Below are positions 23,311 through 36,700 of a stretch of DNA of 64,000 bases, one piece after another. The notes beneath the pieces were generated by a model. That model was given only the letters and a program-made list of their open reading frames with translations. It did no database searches and was not told the origin of the DNA. The DNA lies in the NCBI RefSeq assembly GCF_032854445.1, contig NC_088300.1, positions 52,674,984-52,738,983 on the forward strand, written 5' to 3'. The position numbers and the translations under genes were made by a program. Position 1 is the stretch's first letter. Every line of letters begins with the position of its first letter. This DNA comes from Liolophura sinensis (Eukaryota; Mollusca; Polyplacophora; Chitonida; Chitonidae).

Positions 23311-23800
23311 ACTTATCTGTGAAAATGTGGCATGGATATTAAACTCTCACCGCCTTCACACTCAAGGCATTGGAACCCACATCCTCTGCTCATTTCTGTG
23401 CTATGTTAAATCTCGAGTACTGTGTTCTTAATTTACTACTCTCGCCAATGAAACTATTTAACTTGCTGTCTTGTGATGACATATCTGCCAGAACTTGTTA
23501 ATGGTACAGAGTGATTCGACAGCCATTTTGAAATATGACCCATCTGTGGTTTTGAAATGTAATTGAGTTGAATTCCTCTAGGAAAGTGTATTATTTCCAT
23601 TGCCATCTGTAGGAACAACTTCAGCCTTCATAATCCAACCCAGTAGGGCATAAAAAAGAACTTGTATTTTTAGTGCAGGTAAGTATGGGTCCTGTTTGAG
23701 ATCAATTTTGCGGAAATGTGCATTTGTTGAGAGGTGGAGATGGACTAGGTATTATTATAAATGTATGTCAGAATTATAAGATAGCACACTGTGTCCATCG
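23243..23800. mobile_element. Non-autonomous TIR element, copy 2 (CCATCTAGATGG family)
   Basis: The left end (agtccatctagatgaactca, then gcgctatttaaaaatt) is inverted at the right end (gagaggtggagatggactag, ttctgac inverse, gcacactgtgtccat). Interior sequence aligns with the copy at 10064-10628, including gaacttgtatttttagtgca. A partial third left end seems to follow at 23810-23870 (cattcatcatcatattgagt then gtctctcaaa). Confidence 0.6.
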
Positions 23801-24861
23801 AAATAGAAGGCTAGTCCTGTCCAGGTGGACATTCATCATCATATTGAGTCAATCCCTGTCTCTCAAAAAATCACAGTGGAATTCGAACAGCAATTTAATA
23901 AAGCTGAACTCAATCACATTTCTGCGAAAATAAGTGCCATCTATTTTTTATCGACTGTACTTGGCTTCCAGTCAGATCACCTTTCTGGCGTGCCCAATAC
24001 ATCGCTCGGGGGTTTCCGCTCTTCAAACTTCCTTTTCATAATGATGAATTCCTTTTATGAGAAATTTACTCAAGTCTGTCACAGTTCTCTCAAAGTTTCA
24101 TTCACACTGCTGATACATGAGAATTATACAGTGGGATTTATTTATATCACATTTAATCCTTCGTCGTTTTCCTTAGTGAGTGACACGAATATTTGCTCAC
24201 ACAGCAGATAAGGGCTTCATCTTATAAAGACTAACATTGTTCAAAAGATTAAAAACTTAGGAGGATTAACTTCCTTTGTCTGATCAAGTTACTGTATTGT
24301 GTTAGAATTTTTGTCACATCTTTTGGGTACAAACAAGTTTAAATGATAACACTGTTACTTGAATGCTTGAGTTGTTTTATTACTTGACGTTTCTGTATTG
24401 AAGTTTCATTTTTGTTGATCAGTTGTCCAAAAATTCTGTTAAGATAGGCGAAAGTTGATTCCCTTGAATGTGTCTTCTTACCAAATCTGCCCTCGAATGA
24501 AAAGGCATTTACAGTATCTTGAACATAAAATTTACAACCCCAGAGGTTTCTTCTCCTTTAGTTTCATTGTGCAGATTACTTTCATAGGAAAAATTCACAC
24601 CAATTATGTTACATGTTAGATCATCATTTGTTATGATGTACCTTCAGTCATTATGACCCTCATTTATGCCCAACAAATATTTTTCAGTTTATGGTTGTGC
24701 AAACTGAAAGTGTCCGTTAATAATAAGAAAACTGTTAACCAAGTACATGTTCTTGAACTTGTTTGGGGTATTCACATAGAATGCAGGCGTTGCGTGTTTT
24801 TGCAGTGAAACTGTATCCATCATAACAATGTCTGATGCATAAGGACCCAGTGTGAGGGAGG

Positions 24862-27764
24862 ATGGAGGGTCTGGAGCAGGTCAACTCTTCTGTCAGCTCT
24901 TTGTGTAAACTCCACACCACTTTTATCATTGACCCTGACAACTTTTGGGCTCAAATAGGATCAGGTAAATTTTGTAATACTGTGTTGTTTTATACCGTCT
25001 CTGAACCCAAAACCACATTTATCATTGACTCACAGAACTTCTGAGCTCAGTGAAAATGGATGTACCATGTGTCGAAGTTTTTAAATACTGTGTTATGCAT
25101 AAACTATTTCCTCATCATTTCCATCATAAATCCATGCAACTTAGTTTTGTAATATCAAATCATGAGGTGAGTCTTTTGACAGTACTGGTAATACTTTTGG
25201 GGCATACTGCCGACGGCGAAAAAAGTGTATTGGTACTTTAGACATCATTTACATAAAGTTAAGACTTCCAGATGTCTATTGACACATATCTAACTTTGAA
25301 GTGACCAGGGGAATGTTCAGTTTTACCTGAGTTTTCCTTTCGGCCATCAACTCAAGTCACTAAAAGCCTGATATCTGAGAGACTGAAATCCTGATGAGTA
25401 TAATGGCTGTGCAAGGTTTTGACTGTTTGTCTAGTTGAAAACAGCTGATTTAAAATTTAAGAGGTGTTGTATAAAACTGTGTCAAAACTAGCTGTCTTTC
25501 ACTCACCTGTTAAGAATTTAGTTCCCATCTGCTATCTTGCTGTGTTGTGACAGGTCAAATGGCCTGTTAGCAGGTACATTCATGAAATGTGTAAGAGTAC
25601 GGGTGAAACATTTTTAGAAACAAATTATATTTGGTTTTTGATGTGGTATTACCTCTTTCATGAATTATTGGCATGCACACAGATCATTTTATAATATCCT
25701 TAAAAAATTCTTCGTTGGACTTGAGTTACTCCCAACAGATGTAGTTTTTTTGTGATGACAATAGCTTATGAAAATATGTATGTTCCTTATTTGTTTCTTG
25801 CAGTGGAAAAACTAGCAGACTTTGTGCGTTTGGAACAACAGATCCATAATCACTGTGAACAGTTCCAAACCTCTGATGCTTATTTTGGTGCTCACTTCCC
25901 AGCAAACCAGCTGGTGTTTGTTAAGAGTCCAAGACAGAAGAAATGGCTTCGTGCAGAGATCGTGCGCACTGTGGAGTAAGAATATTAGAATGTGGTATAT
26001 ATTATAATCTAAATAGTGGATACATGGATATCAACTCAATATTCCAGTTTCCTCCACCCATACAAGTTAGTCACAAACCTTTTATGTTAACAATAATATT
26101 TTAGTCCAGATGATCTATGGCATCTTGTTTAAATACTGGAAGAAAGTAGCCCTTGATTAAAAATCTTCCCTAAATCAACAGCACTTGTCAATTTCTGATG
26201 TGGATGGAAGAAAGGAGTACATTTTTGACACCTCAAAAACCCATTTACCAAATGGAAATGAAATGTTCAGGAAATCTAAACAAATACTCGCTCTTCTCAT
26301 CAAAATAACTGTGAGCAGTTCTGGCTCGTTGGTTGTCTCAGAATGAAGAGCAGAAGTCAAATTAAGCCACGGTTGTGCATTTGTAATCCTAATCTTTTCT
26401 CCATCCTGAAAGTTTGAAAGGTGAATGGTATGTTAGTAGTTCATGGCTGAGAATCTTAATCTGCTCATTATTCTGTGTCTGCTTTAGGTTTGTATTTTAT
26501 TATCTTTAACAGAAAAACTTTAGATGTATTCTATCCAGATTATGGGACTACAGAACTGGTTCCCTGTACAAGTGTGTGTCAGAATGTACCTCCAGAGTTG
26601 ACAACACCAGAGCACCACGCTTTTCGATGCCAGCTTGTTGGCATACAACCAGTGAGTTGTTGCTTGTTGTGAACAAAGTCAAGTAATTACAGTGTTTTTG
26701 TGTGAGAATAGTATAGGCCAGACATGAATGTAATTATTTAACTTCATTCTTGCATATTGTAAAAATTAAATATTTCATAAGCTAATTACATACCAGAGAA
26801 CATTGTAAGCTAGTTTCATAATCATGTGTCCATATCAATTTATGCATTTGAAAACTAGAAAAAAGGTTGAAAACATGATTTGATTGTTGGTGATGTTTTC
26901 TGTATTTGTAGAAATTATACCTGTTTAACAAATCTTTTCAGATAGCTAAATCTTGGACATCAAGAGCCATCAAATGTTTTAAGGCTTTGGCTCAAGACAA
27001 AACCCTGGATACCTTGTTGTTATACAGTTTGGATCAGTATGGGACCATGCAGGTGGCCTTGTATACTGGGTAAGGTTTTGCTTAACATGTATTGATTAGT
27101 CTGAAAATGTGAAAAACTAACTCGTAATCTTACAAATGTCTGGCATACAATGTATGAAGTCAAAGGAAGTATCATTTTGAGATGTTGAAAAATTAGTGCT
27201 GAAAAAATGATGTGGAGTTCTTGTCACTTAGTGGGGACTTGCACTGTCCAGCATTCCATTATGTACGTGATCTTTGGAGAATAACACAAGTGAATTCCTT
27301 CAGATTTCAACAGTGAGGACATCAATGGTAGGGATGCTGGAATTTATATATTCAGCATTTTTATAAAACATTTTGGCAGCATTGACAATTTTTGTCTTTC
27401 GTCTCTTAAATTTTGTGATCAATAAATCAATAATTCTCTGACTGACTTCAGACATGTTAGAATTGGTTTTTAGGAATCAGGTAAGAGGAGTAACTTTTAC
27501 ATAGTTACGGACAAATTGGGTCAAATTCAGGGCCTTTTTTTAATATATATTTTATTTACCTAAACTATTATAAATGCAAAAAGAAGGAATGACATGGGAT
27601 TATGTTTTTGTTGTTGTATAGATTCACATGTACATGTAGTGTTGGAAAGATTGATGTTTATATTATGTGTTTCGAAATTAATTATGGATGGTCTATGCTT
27701 TAATAGGGAAAACCATAACTGTCGGAGTGTAACACACCTTCTGTTGGAGGAGGAAGTTGGGTTG
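24862..27764 (+). CDS. Sub-entry: extended Tudor domain exons 1-5
   Basis: Residues 19-200 form one extended Tudor module. FIIDPDNFWAQIGS then LADFVRLEQQIHNHCE is the typical entry into the SN-like half. KSPRQKKWLRAEIV and LDVFYPDYGTTELVP form the Tudor barrel. WTSRAIKCFKAL, LLLYSLDQYG, VALYTG and SVTHLLLEEEVG form the rear half. Aromatic cage candidates F98, Y99 and Y102 are present. The usual Asn after DYG is Thr104, which may weaken symmetric dimethylarginine binding. Five exons encode one domain, with long introns. Confidence 0.85.
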
Positions 27765-30700
27765 GTGAGTTATGTTATTATCGCTGAATGACTGTGCTTA
27801 AATTTTGGTTGCAAAATCAACTAATACAAGTAACATTTGTGTATGAGTAAGACAGGTCAGAAGAGAAAAACTCATAGCTAGTTTTAATGTTTGAACATTA
27901 TGGGCAGTAAAACTACCTCAGTCTGTGAATTTTATCATAGGTGCATGTAGCTATTGCATTGTGCATGTATTTTTCCAGTCTTGATCTTGTGTGTAGTTAG
28001 TGATCAACCTTTGGATTTGTGTTCTGCCCGATGGGATCAAAGATTAAAGAAAACAGTATTGACTAAGCACGAAATTCGTAATATTAAAAATCTTTATATG
28101 CCCTCACCTTAAAGAACATCATGGAATGGAAGAAAACAGTTCTAAAAGCTGAATCATGCTTGAGGTGAAGAATACATAAGGACTGTAGACTTAGACCACT
28201 GATAATGGTTTTCTTAGCTTAAGACCTAACACACACAACTACTGTAACACTAAACCTCATTGTAAAGTCGTATAATGTAGGCGCCATTAATGTTCTTGAG
28301 GTTATGAGAGCCCCCCAAAAAACATGTATTGACTGGATGAAGCATGCAGTCACATTTCAGTCAAAGTTTGATTAATAGAGGATTTCATTGATTATGGTGA
28401 ATGAGCTAAAATTTCACGTGTGAGTTTCTGTCATTTACTTTCGCCCAGTCTGAGTTAGCAGCAAGATGACAGAAAGAAATAATGCCCCCCCCCCCCTCCG
28501 ACCGTTTCAGTGAAGCGTCAGCTTGTTTATTAATTTGGGAACTGTCCATATAATCTCCTGACCACCACAAATGCTCTCCTGCAGCACCCAGTCAATAAGA
28601 ACTACAATCAACCCAATGAATCCTGGGATACACATTCTGAGTCTCAGGGCGAAACTTTAGGTCATTTACCGTATTTTTTAGCATATTTACTTAGGTGTCT
28701 GTTGCTTTTTTTCAGCCTTGGGGTATTGAAAATGTGCCGGAGTATTCCTTCCAAGTGTTACCTGGCTGGTTTTCTTCGCAGGCTGTACAAGGGCATTCTC
28801 CTCAGAGTGCGACGATGCATAATGATGGTAAAGAATTTTGTTACATTTCATAACCAGAACTGGTTACATTACTGAATGAACACTGATTACTCAAACATGT
28901 ACCTCAACTGACCAATACCATAAAACGAGCTTTGTCCAAGAAAGGATTTCTTTGACTAGTAAGGCATACATTATCAAAATACGCGTCCCAAACTAATTAT
29001 AAAAGACAAGATGACCAAAGACTCCACTGGGTTTCCATGTGGTATTCACTTTATTTTTATAAGTGGTCTTGAACACGGAAGTTATAACACAAAGATATCC
29101 AGAGTATTTTATCAAGGTAGAGAAATTTTAACCATTTTTCTTGTCATTTTTTGAAACAAAAAACATTTCATACTTCAGATCATTTGCTAGGTACTTTTCA
29201 AAACATATTTCAGAGAATAGGAGCAGGTTGTACAGGCCACGTATTTCAGAAAACAATTCTTGTTCTGCAACAAAATCTATACAAGTGCTACCATTCATGC
29301 GTGGAAGAGACATTTTGTAGGCAATTTATTTACTTAATTTGTTTTGCCAGCAGAGGAGGAAGAGCTGTCAGGGAGTGACACTGATTCTGGGCCCTCCATG
29401 AACTCCTCATCCTCTGGACCTGTGGCTCGCATTCCAAGCTTTGACACCGCAGCTATGGAAACAAGCAATGATGTCACACTGGAAATGCTCAAGATAAATG
29501 CAGTCATGGAGAATCAAAAGCGAAACCGCACAGAATATAAGCAGCAACTGCAAGATTTAACAGCAGATATTGCCTCTCAGGTTCACATGTTTGGAGGTGA
29601 GGTTTGCCATACGCAAAAGAAGAATTATTTATAGTGTGGTCAAAGCATTGTACTGTCATCATTGAGAATTGCGTAAATAATTTTGTAGGCAGTGTCCATA
29701 ATAGGGATGTTTTTTTATGATATGATGGTATTCTTTCATGGGAGAATGGAATAATCTGTCATTGGCTGCTGTATGTTTGTGAAAGTATCAAACATTTTTC
29801 TTGACTGTATCTCATTGAATAATTTAAAAAAAAAACACCAAAACAAAATGAATTTGCAAATTGTTCAATGCAAAATTGACTGTCTGTAGTGCTAAAGTGA
29901 AGGGCGCATGTACTTTACAGCTAGCATGTATGTTACCACATTCTGCCTTGAAGGGACATCACTCTGTTTATGTTTTGTTACCATTAAAGTGATAGAAAGC
30001 ATAAAAATAAAGTATGCTTCACCAGAAAGACAATAAACACTAAATCTGAAAATATGTTTACTTTTTTTTTTTTTTTTCTATGAATTAAATGTAGACAAAT
30101 TTGTTGTAATGGGCTTTATGGTTTCCCCTGAAATTTAAAAGTACAAGAAAGCTCTCAGCTTTGTTCTGAGTGAAATTGGCCTGAAACTATAATTTTCCCA
30201 GTTCGGATATTGTGACATCAATAGTGATAGCTTTCAAAACAATTTTTTCAGGGAAATAAGTATATAGGTTCACTGTTGACATTGATTCTGAAATATTTTA
30301 ATAATTGTTAAAAAACTCGCAGAAAATAGTCGGTGTGACTTTATTACAAAAATGCATTTAGTTCAGTGAAAAAGATAATCAAACAAATTCAGTAAAGATC
30401 TTTTTTAGCTACAGGGTTTGACGTTTTCTCTCCTGATGCTAGGTGTAATTTTTTTTTTTTTTTGCATTTTTTGGCTTCCAGGAATTTTAGAATATGTTCA
30501 CATAGCGTTAAAATTTGGGGTGTTATCGTGTGATGTTAGTTTTTGTGCTGTTTTCTTCAGGACCAGTGGAGCAAGAAGAGACTACGACTGCCACAATTGA
30601 TGTAGTGGATGAAATACACAGTATTATTAGGAAAACGGAAAGCTCCACGGACACAGACCATGCTGATGAAAACCTCAGTGACAGCAAGTCATCCAGAACA

Positions 30701-33700
30701 GGTAGTGTGATGAGGCACTTCCTCAACCTGTGCTTTGATGAAATAATAGTACATGTATTTAACTTAAATAAAGAGAAAAATGAAAGATTACTATTCAGTT
30801 ACTTATTTGTTCAGTTGATGATGTTTTTTGCACCATTTATTTTCGTTTATTCAGCAGCAGCCAACATTTTGGGTGGGAAAAACAAAGGGAACTGTTATAG
30901 TGTGTAAAAATTAACCAGTAAATTGATGTAACTTGAGAGGAGTTAAAAAATGAATGTGATCATTTCTTCTAGCTCCAAGAGCTTACCAGAGGCAAGCAAG
31001 ACGGGGGTAAAGTTAATTAATTGTTCGATTCTTCTCTGAATCTAGATGCTGTTTGCCATTACTATTAATTATTATGTAATGACAAACAATGACACATAAT
31101 ATATGTCCAAGAATTATTGTATTCAACATTATATATATTACAAGTAATAGATTATTCTGGATTAAATTTGCCTATACAAAAACAACAAATTTCAATAAAA
31201 AATATATATCTGGGGAAAAAAAATTATACATCAAGAGAAAAAAAAAGGGGAACAGGACTTGTTTATATATCCCCTCGCCATTAGTCTGAGTGTATTATAG
31301 TAATTTTGTCCATCTGTATTCATGTCTGGGCTATATCTCCAATTGTTTTCCACGGAGAGTTTTAATTTTTGGTGGATATATAGATGCAGGATGACAATGT
31401 GTGGTGACTCACACGTGTTAATTTCTGTGGTTGTCATGGTAACCACATTGCTATTTTCCGTATATTTATATACTTTAAAAAAAGAATTAAAAATAGATTT
31501 CCTGTCCGGGCTATAACTCCAACTGTTTTCTGCGTAAAGTTTTAATTTTTGTTGGATATCTTCATACACACATGAAGATGTGTAGTGACGCATCTTTGTT
31601 CATTTCCACAGATGTCATGGTCACCATATCACCAGTTTCCCTATATATACTATATAAATAGATATGATTTCATGTCCAGGCTATGTCAGCTGTTTTCCAC
31701 TTTTAGTTTTCAGTTTTGGTCGATACATACATACACAGATGAAGATGTGTTGCAACTCACATTTGTTCATTTGTGCGGTTGTTATGGTAACCAGATAGCC
31801 ATTTTCTATATATATATATACTATATAAATAGATATGATTGCATATCTGGGCTACAACTCTGACTGTTTTCCATGTGGAGCTTTGATTTTTGGTGGATAC
31901 ATAGACACACAGTTGATGATGTGTCGCAACACATTTGTCTATTTCCGTGGTTGTCATGTAACCAGATAGCCATTTTCCTTTATACAGTATATTAATAGAT
32001 TTCGTGTCTCAGTAACTCCAACTGTTTTCCACAGAGTTTTAATTTTTAGTGGATACATACATCCACAGATGATGATGTGTTATGACTCACATTTGTCCGT
32101 TTTTGCAGTTGTCATGGTAACCAGATTAAGCCATTTTCATATGTATATACTAATGTTACAAACCCCGTCTTTAAACATTGTATTATATTTTTCTTTTATT
32201 TCTTGATATGCTATTGTTACAAACCCTTTCTTTAAGCATTGTATTATAATTTTCTTTTATTTCTTCCCAAGTCATTGTCTGACCTAGATTTCCCCATTTG
32301 TTTACGTTACAGCATGCGCTGTAATTTAGTCCAGTGTTAGTGACAGGCTCCACAGGCTCCGGTGTTGATGAGCTTTGTGTCATTGTACATAGAGTGTACA
32401 TTCTGGAAATATGTATTGGTGTTTGCAATCAAACTATCCAGAATTTTCTTTTATGTTAGTCTATAAATATTAGTGATGGAGTTGTGAAGCTCGCATTCAT
32501 TCATTCATGTCCACTTTGGAGCAGTTATTTACTCAAGTCCATTTGTGAGCATTCATGTTTGTCATTCACTGTGAAGGATTTTGCTGGATTTGGAGATATT
32601 GGCTTTCACGCCATTTGACATTCGTCATTCATACTCCATTCTCTGTTCAGAGCACTTTGTGAGCTTGTGTTTCACCACTTGCTATTTTTTGGAGACGTTA
32701 TTTTGGAGCTTGTATTGCTGATTGTCTCCTTGTGCCATTAGGTACATTTCATCCCAGTTTACCCTGAAAGTGACTTTGTGTATATTTCTGAGGAAACATA
32801 CATCAACAGCTCTGACTGATGCTACTGTCAACCCATCTGCCCTGAAAAGTTACACATTCACTGACAGTTTGGGAATAAACCACTACCTTCTGTAGATTGA
32901 GGAATTCGTCTTAACTGTGGATTCTATATTTACGTGAACTGACTCGCCTTTTGAAGCAGGAATATTCGATCCAGATTTGGACACTGTAGGATACTGTATA
33001 TATATTTGTAATTATTTGTATTGTTTTGTATATTATTGTCAGTTGTATTTTTGTTTGTTTTGTTAAAATATATGCATTGAGCTAATTCAAACATCTTGTG
33101 CAAGGCCTGTCACTGATCTGAGAGTTGTTTCTCATCTTTACTCTCTGATAGTGGTACCATTACACTATATGAATAGATATGAGTACATGGGGCTGACATA
33201 CACATTGTGTTTCCCATTGAAGGAGGAGTTATGTCCCATTTTTCAAGAATCGACAAATAACTTAAACATTATTTTCCGGAAAAGACCTAATGCGCTTGGA
33301 TCAGGAGAATCTAACAATAGACAAACACAGTCCCAAAGGCCTCTGCCAGATGTTCCCTAGTCCTTCATGAATCAAATGAATTGTTTGAATCTAGCTCTTG
33401 CTGTTTAGGCTAAGGTTCCATGTCAGGAAGTTGTCGAGAGATAATAAGCCTCGCCTCTCTCCAGTTTCCTGATCAATGAACTTCTCATCTTTGCTTTTGT
33501 AATGTGCATGGTTTTGTTGTGGCAGCGGATTAATACTGTGTTTTCTCACATTTTGCAGAATTGGCACACAAGTCTTCCCGTAGTCATATTTCTTCTCCCT
33601 CAATGGGCCTAGGACGAGGCAGGAATAAAAACAGATCATCAAGTAACTCACCTGTGCCGGAGGGTAAAAGTCATTCAGTGTTTACACTAACAGTACATGG

Positions 33701-36700
33701 CAGGTGGTCAATAGTGTATTAGGATTTAAACTCTGTATTAACCTTAGTACAGACTAAAGTGTTATCTACTTTGTATTAGGATGAAACAAGTATTAAGAGT
33801 TTAACTTAAATACACTTTTGAACAACTGGCCCTAGTCACATTCCAAATTGGGCAAGTTTGTATTTAGATCTGTTTGCGAATGTTGTGGAATTTGCACTTT
33901 GCCATTGTTCTCATTGTTTGAGGGGCCCCAGGGGCACTTGTGGAGTCATTTGCACAGTGTGATGTTAGTTTAAATGTTAGTCTTCAACTATTATATCATG
34001 CTAATAAAAAAAATGTACATATAAAAACAGATCTAGTCACATGCTAACAAAATGTACTAGTGTATGAAGTTTTCATGGCGTCAGATTGTCAGTTTGGTTG
34101 CCATATTTGCACCTCAACAACATCATTTGCAAGTGATTCCACAAAAAAAGATTTCCTGCGAAATACTTTAGATTTATCTTTGGGTTGCAAGGCGGTTATT
34201 GTCTATGTTTTGGTGTTTCTGTCAGGCTTAAGCATGTAAACTTAATGTCACCTTTTGTATCACAGATGAGATCACTCGGTGTATAACCTGGCAAAAGATA
34301 TGCATTACTAATTTGTTGACTAAATATATGTGTACTAATAAATGATAATTTCATGGGAATTAGCAGTTGCACAATCTTAATTTAAATTTTGAACCTACAT
34401 TGCAGACAAAACGTCAACAGTTCAGAATGTGCATGTCAAAGCGGCTCAAGTGAACAATGTCCGTGCACATTCCCCTTCTACAGGCCGTGGCAGGGGCAGA
34501 AGTAAAAACAGATCAACCAGTAACTCTCCTGTTCCCGGAGGTAACATTATTATAAACTGCTGACCTCACAGGACGCATTTCATTCTTCCGAAAGTCTTCC
34601 AAAAGCAACTGTAGGAGCTAGAGGCCTTGCCATTCCATTTATTCCATCACTGTTTCTCAAGTGGACTGTTAGTGTCTTATGTCAATCTTCATGTCACTTC
34701 TGGGATCTTCTGTGTATTCATTTATGCAAAGGAAAATGTCAGATTTTTTTATCAAAGTGATTTTTCATCAGGTTGTGAAATCTCACTATAAGGCTCAAAT
34801 CTGCCTATTCAAGATGAAAGTGTTACACTGAAGTACATGTACCATCAGTTATTTACCTTTTACCCCAAAGACAATAGCATGTTTAAGAAGCAGTTACACT
34901 TCAGCTGTTTTGACTGGACTTTGTAATACAACAGGCCACAAATGCGGTTGGGGGACTTACCTTGACGCTGTGTTATAACCGGTGTGCGTTGTCCGAAGAC
35001 ATCTGTCAAGTGTTCTACTGGGTTTTAATTGTAAACCAAATCGGCAAGATATGTAGGTTGCATTTAATAATTACCTGATAAACATGCTTCTTAGATACAA
35101 AATGTCAAGGTTTTTTTTTTTTTCACTAAACATTGTATGTACAGATGTATACAGCAAGTTTGTGAGATATTTGGGGGAAACATCTTTACATTGAATGTAG
35201 TGTTGGAACGAAGCAGGTCATAGTGAGGGAGGGGTCATCAGCTTCGTTTTGTTGTACATGTAGGTCATACTAGAAGATCTGAAGCGGACAGAAAACAAGT
35301 ACAGGATCCGGAACAATTCGGGTAACTCAGCCTTTTACTAGAATCCATTTTCACAAAACTTTGTCACCTGTTTTTTTTTTTTTTTGGGGTGTTGTTTTTT
35401 TTTTTGTTTTGTTTGTTTCCTTGTAAACCACCTAATGTTTGGGCTGTAAAAATATACTTTCAGAAGCATGTAAAGGCTTAAAATGATACTTTGTGATCAG
35501 AAATTTATAAAATTTTACGAGGAACTCTTTAAGTGGCCGGGGTGTATGTTTGATGAATTTAACAAAAACACTTTTGCTATTCCAAAAAACTTGAGTTTCT
35601 CCAATCCGGGGCCAGTTTGACATCTTCCTATTTGTCCACAGCTCACCGATTAAAAAAAAGAAGTCACCGCGCCGTAATCAGAATGGCACCACTGACAAAG
35701 CCTGGAAGAGAGGAGTGATGAGCCCCAGGGAATTCAATAAAAGACTTACAGCAGTAGGCCTCTGCATATTAATTCCCCATGTCCCTATGTTGCTTTTTTA
35801 CAATGTGCAGTCTCCTATATTTGTAATCTTTGTGAAGTGTTTGCGTGACTGAAGTTAAGAAAACATGTGCCAATGTCGTTCCAATACATTGGGTGCATCT
35901 GAGTGTGCAAGGAACTGGCATTAAGACTTCTTTCAAAAGCCGTTAATGATTATGCCATGGCGTACTGGTACATGTACATCTGACACTGTGTAAATGTATA
36001 CATGCATTTCTTGCTTGCCTTAGCTCTATTTAGGATTGGGTCAAGTGACGTCAGATAAGAGACCAATCACCGCTTGCCTATTCAGATTATGAAATTTCAG
36101 TCAAACATGCATTTCGCATTAAATTTTGTAGGTGTGAAATTTGATAGGAAGAGATAAAACACAGCAAGGGCCATGGAAATGCAGTCAGAGAGCATGTATT
36201 CTTCCTTAAATTTTGTAGGTGTTGAATGTGATTCAAAGAGAAGGTTTACATAAACACCAAGGAGATTTTGAAGATCTGTTAAACTCCAGTAAGTAACATG
36301 TACAAATCTTATTCTTTAATATTGTTGTTTACCTGCTTTCATTATTTTGCCACATTTGCTGAAACATGGTGCTTGGGTTGTATGTAAGCTTGTAGTTTAG
36401 AACTAGCTATGATGTCAAGTAATAATCAGTTGTTTCCACCGGGTGCATGTGGATGTTTTCTTGTGCAACACACCTGTACAGTATACTTGTATGAGTGCAA
36501 CTTGCCGTGGAATTGATGATTTATCAGCAAACACATCAGTGGAAACCTAATGTTATGAATGCTTTTTGCTATGTGCTTTGGAAATGGCCTATAAATTATT
36601 GTAATAAAAAGTGTACTAATGAAATAAAAAACTTACATGGCTTTGTTTTAGTCTTTCTTTTATATTTCCCAGATAAAGGAGAAGGCCGAATTAATGAAAT

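Noticed and set aside
23825-24211. 128-codon open frame
   Set aside because: It starts inside a transposon end fragment, has no domain or splice context and shows AT-rich random composition.
30973-31006. A 34-base exon with AG and GT borders (agctccaa ... acggggg)
   Set aside because: Including it between exons 8 and 9 shifts the frame into an early stop; exon 8 joins exon 9 in phase without it.
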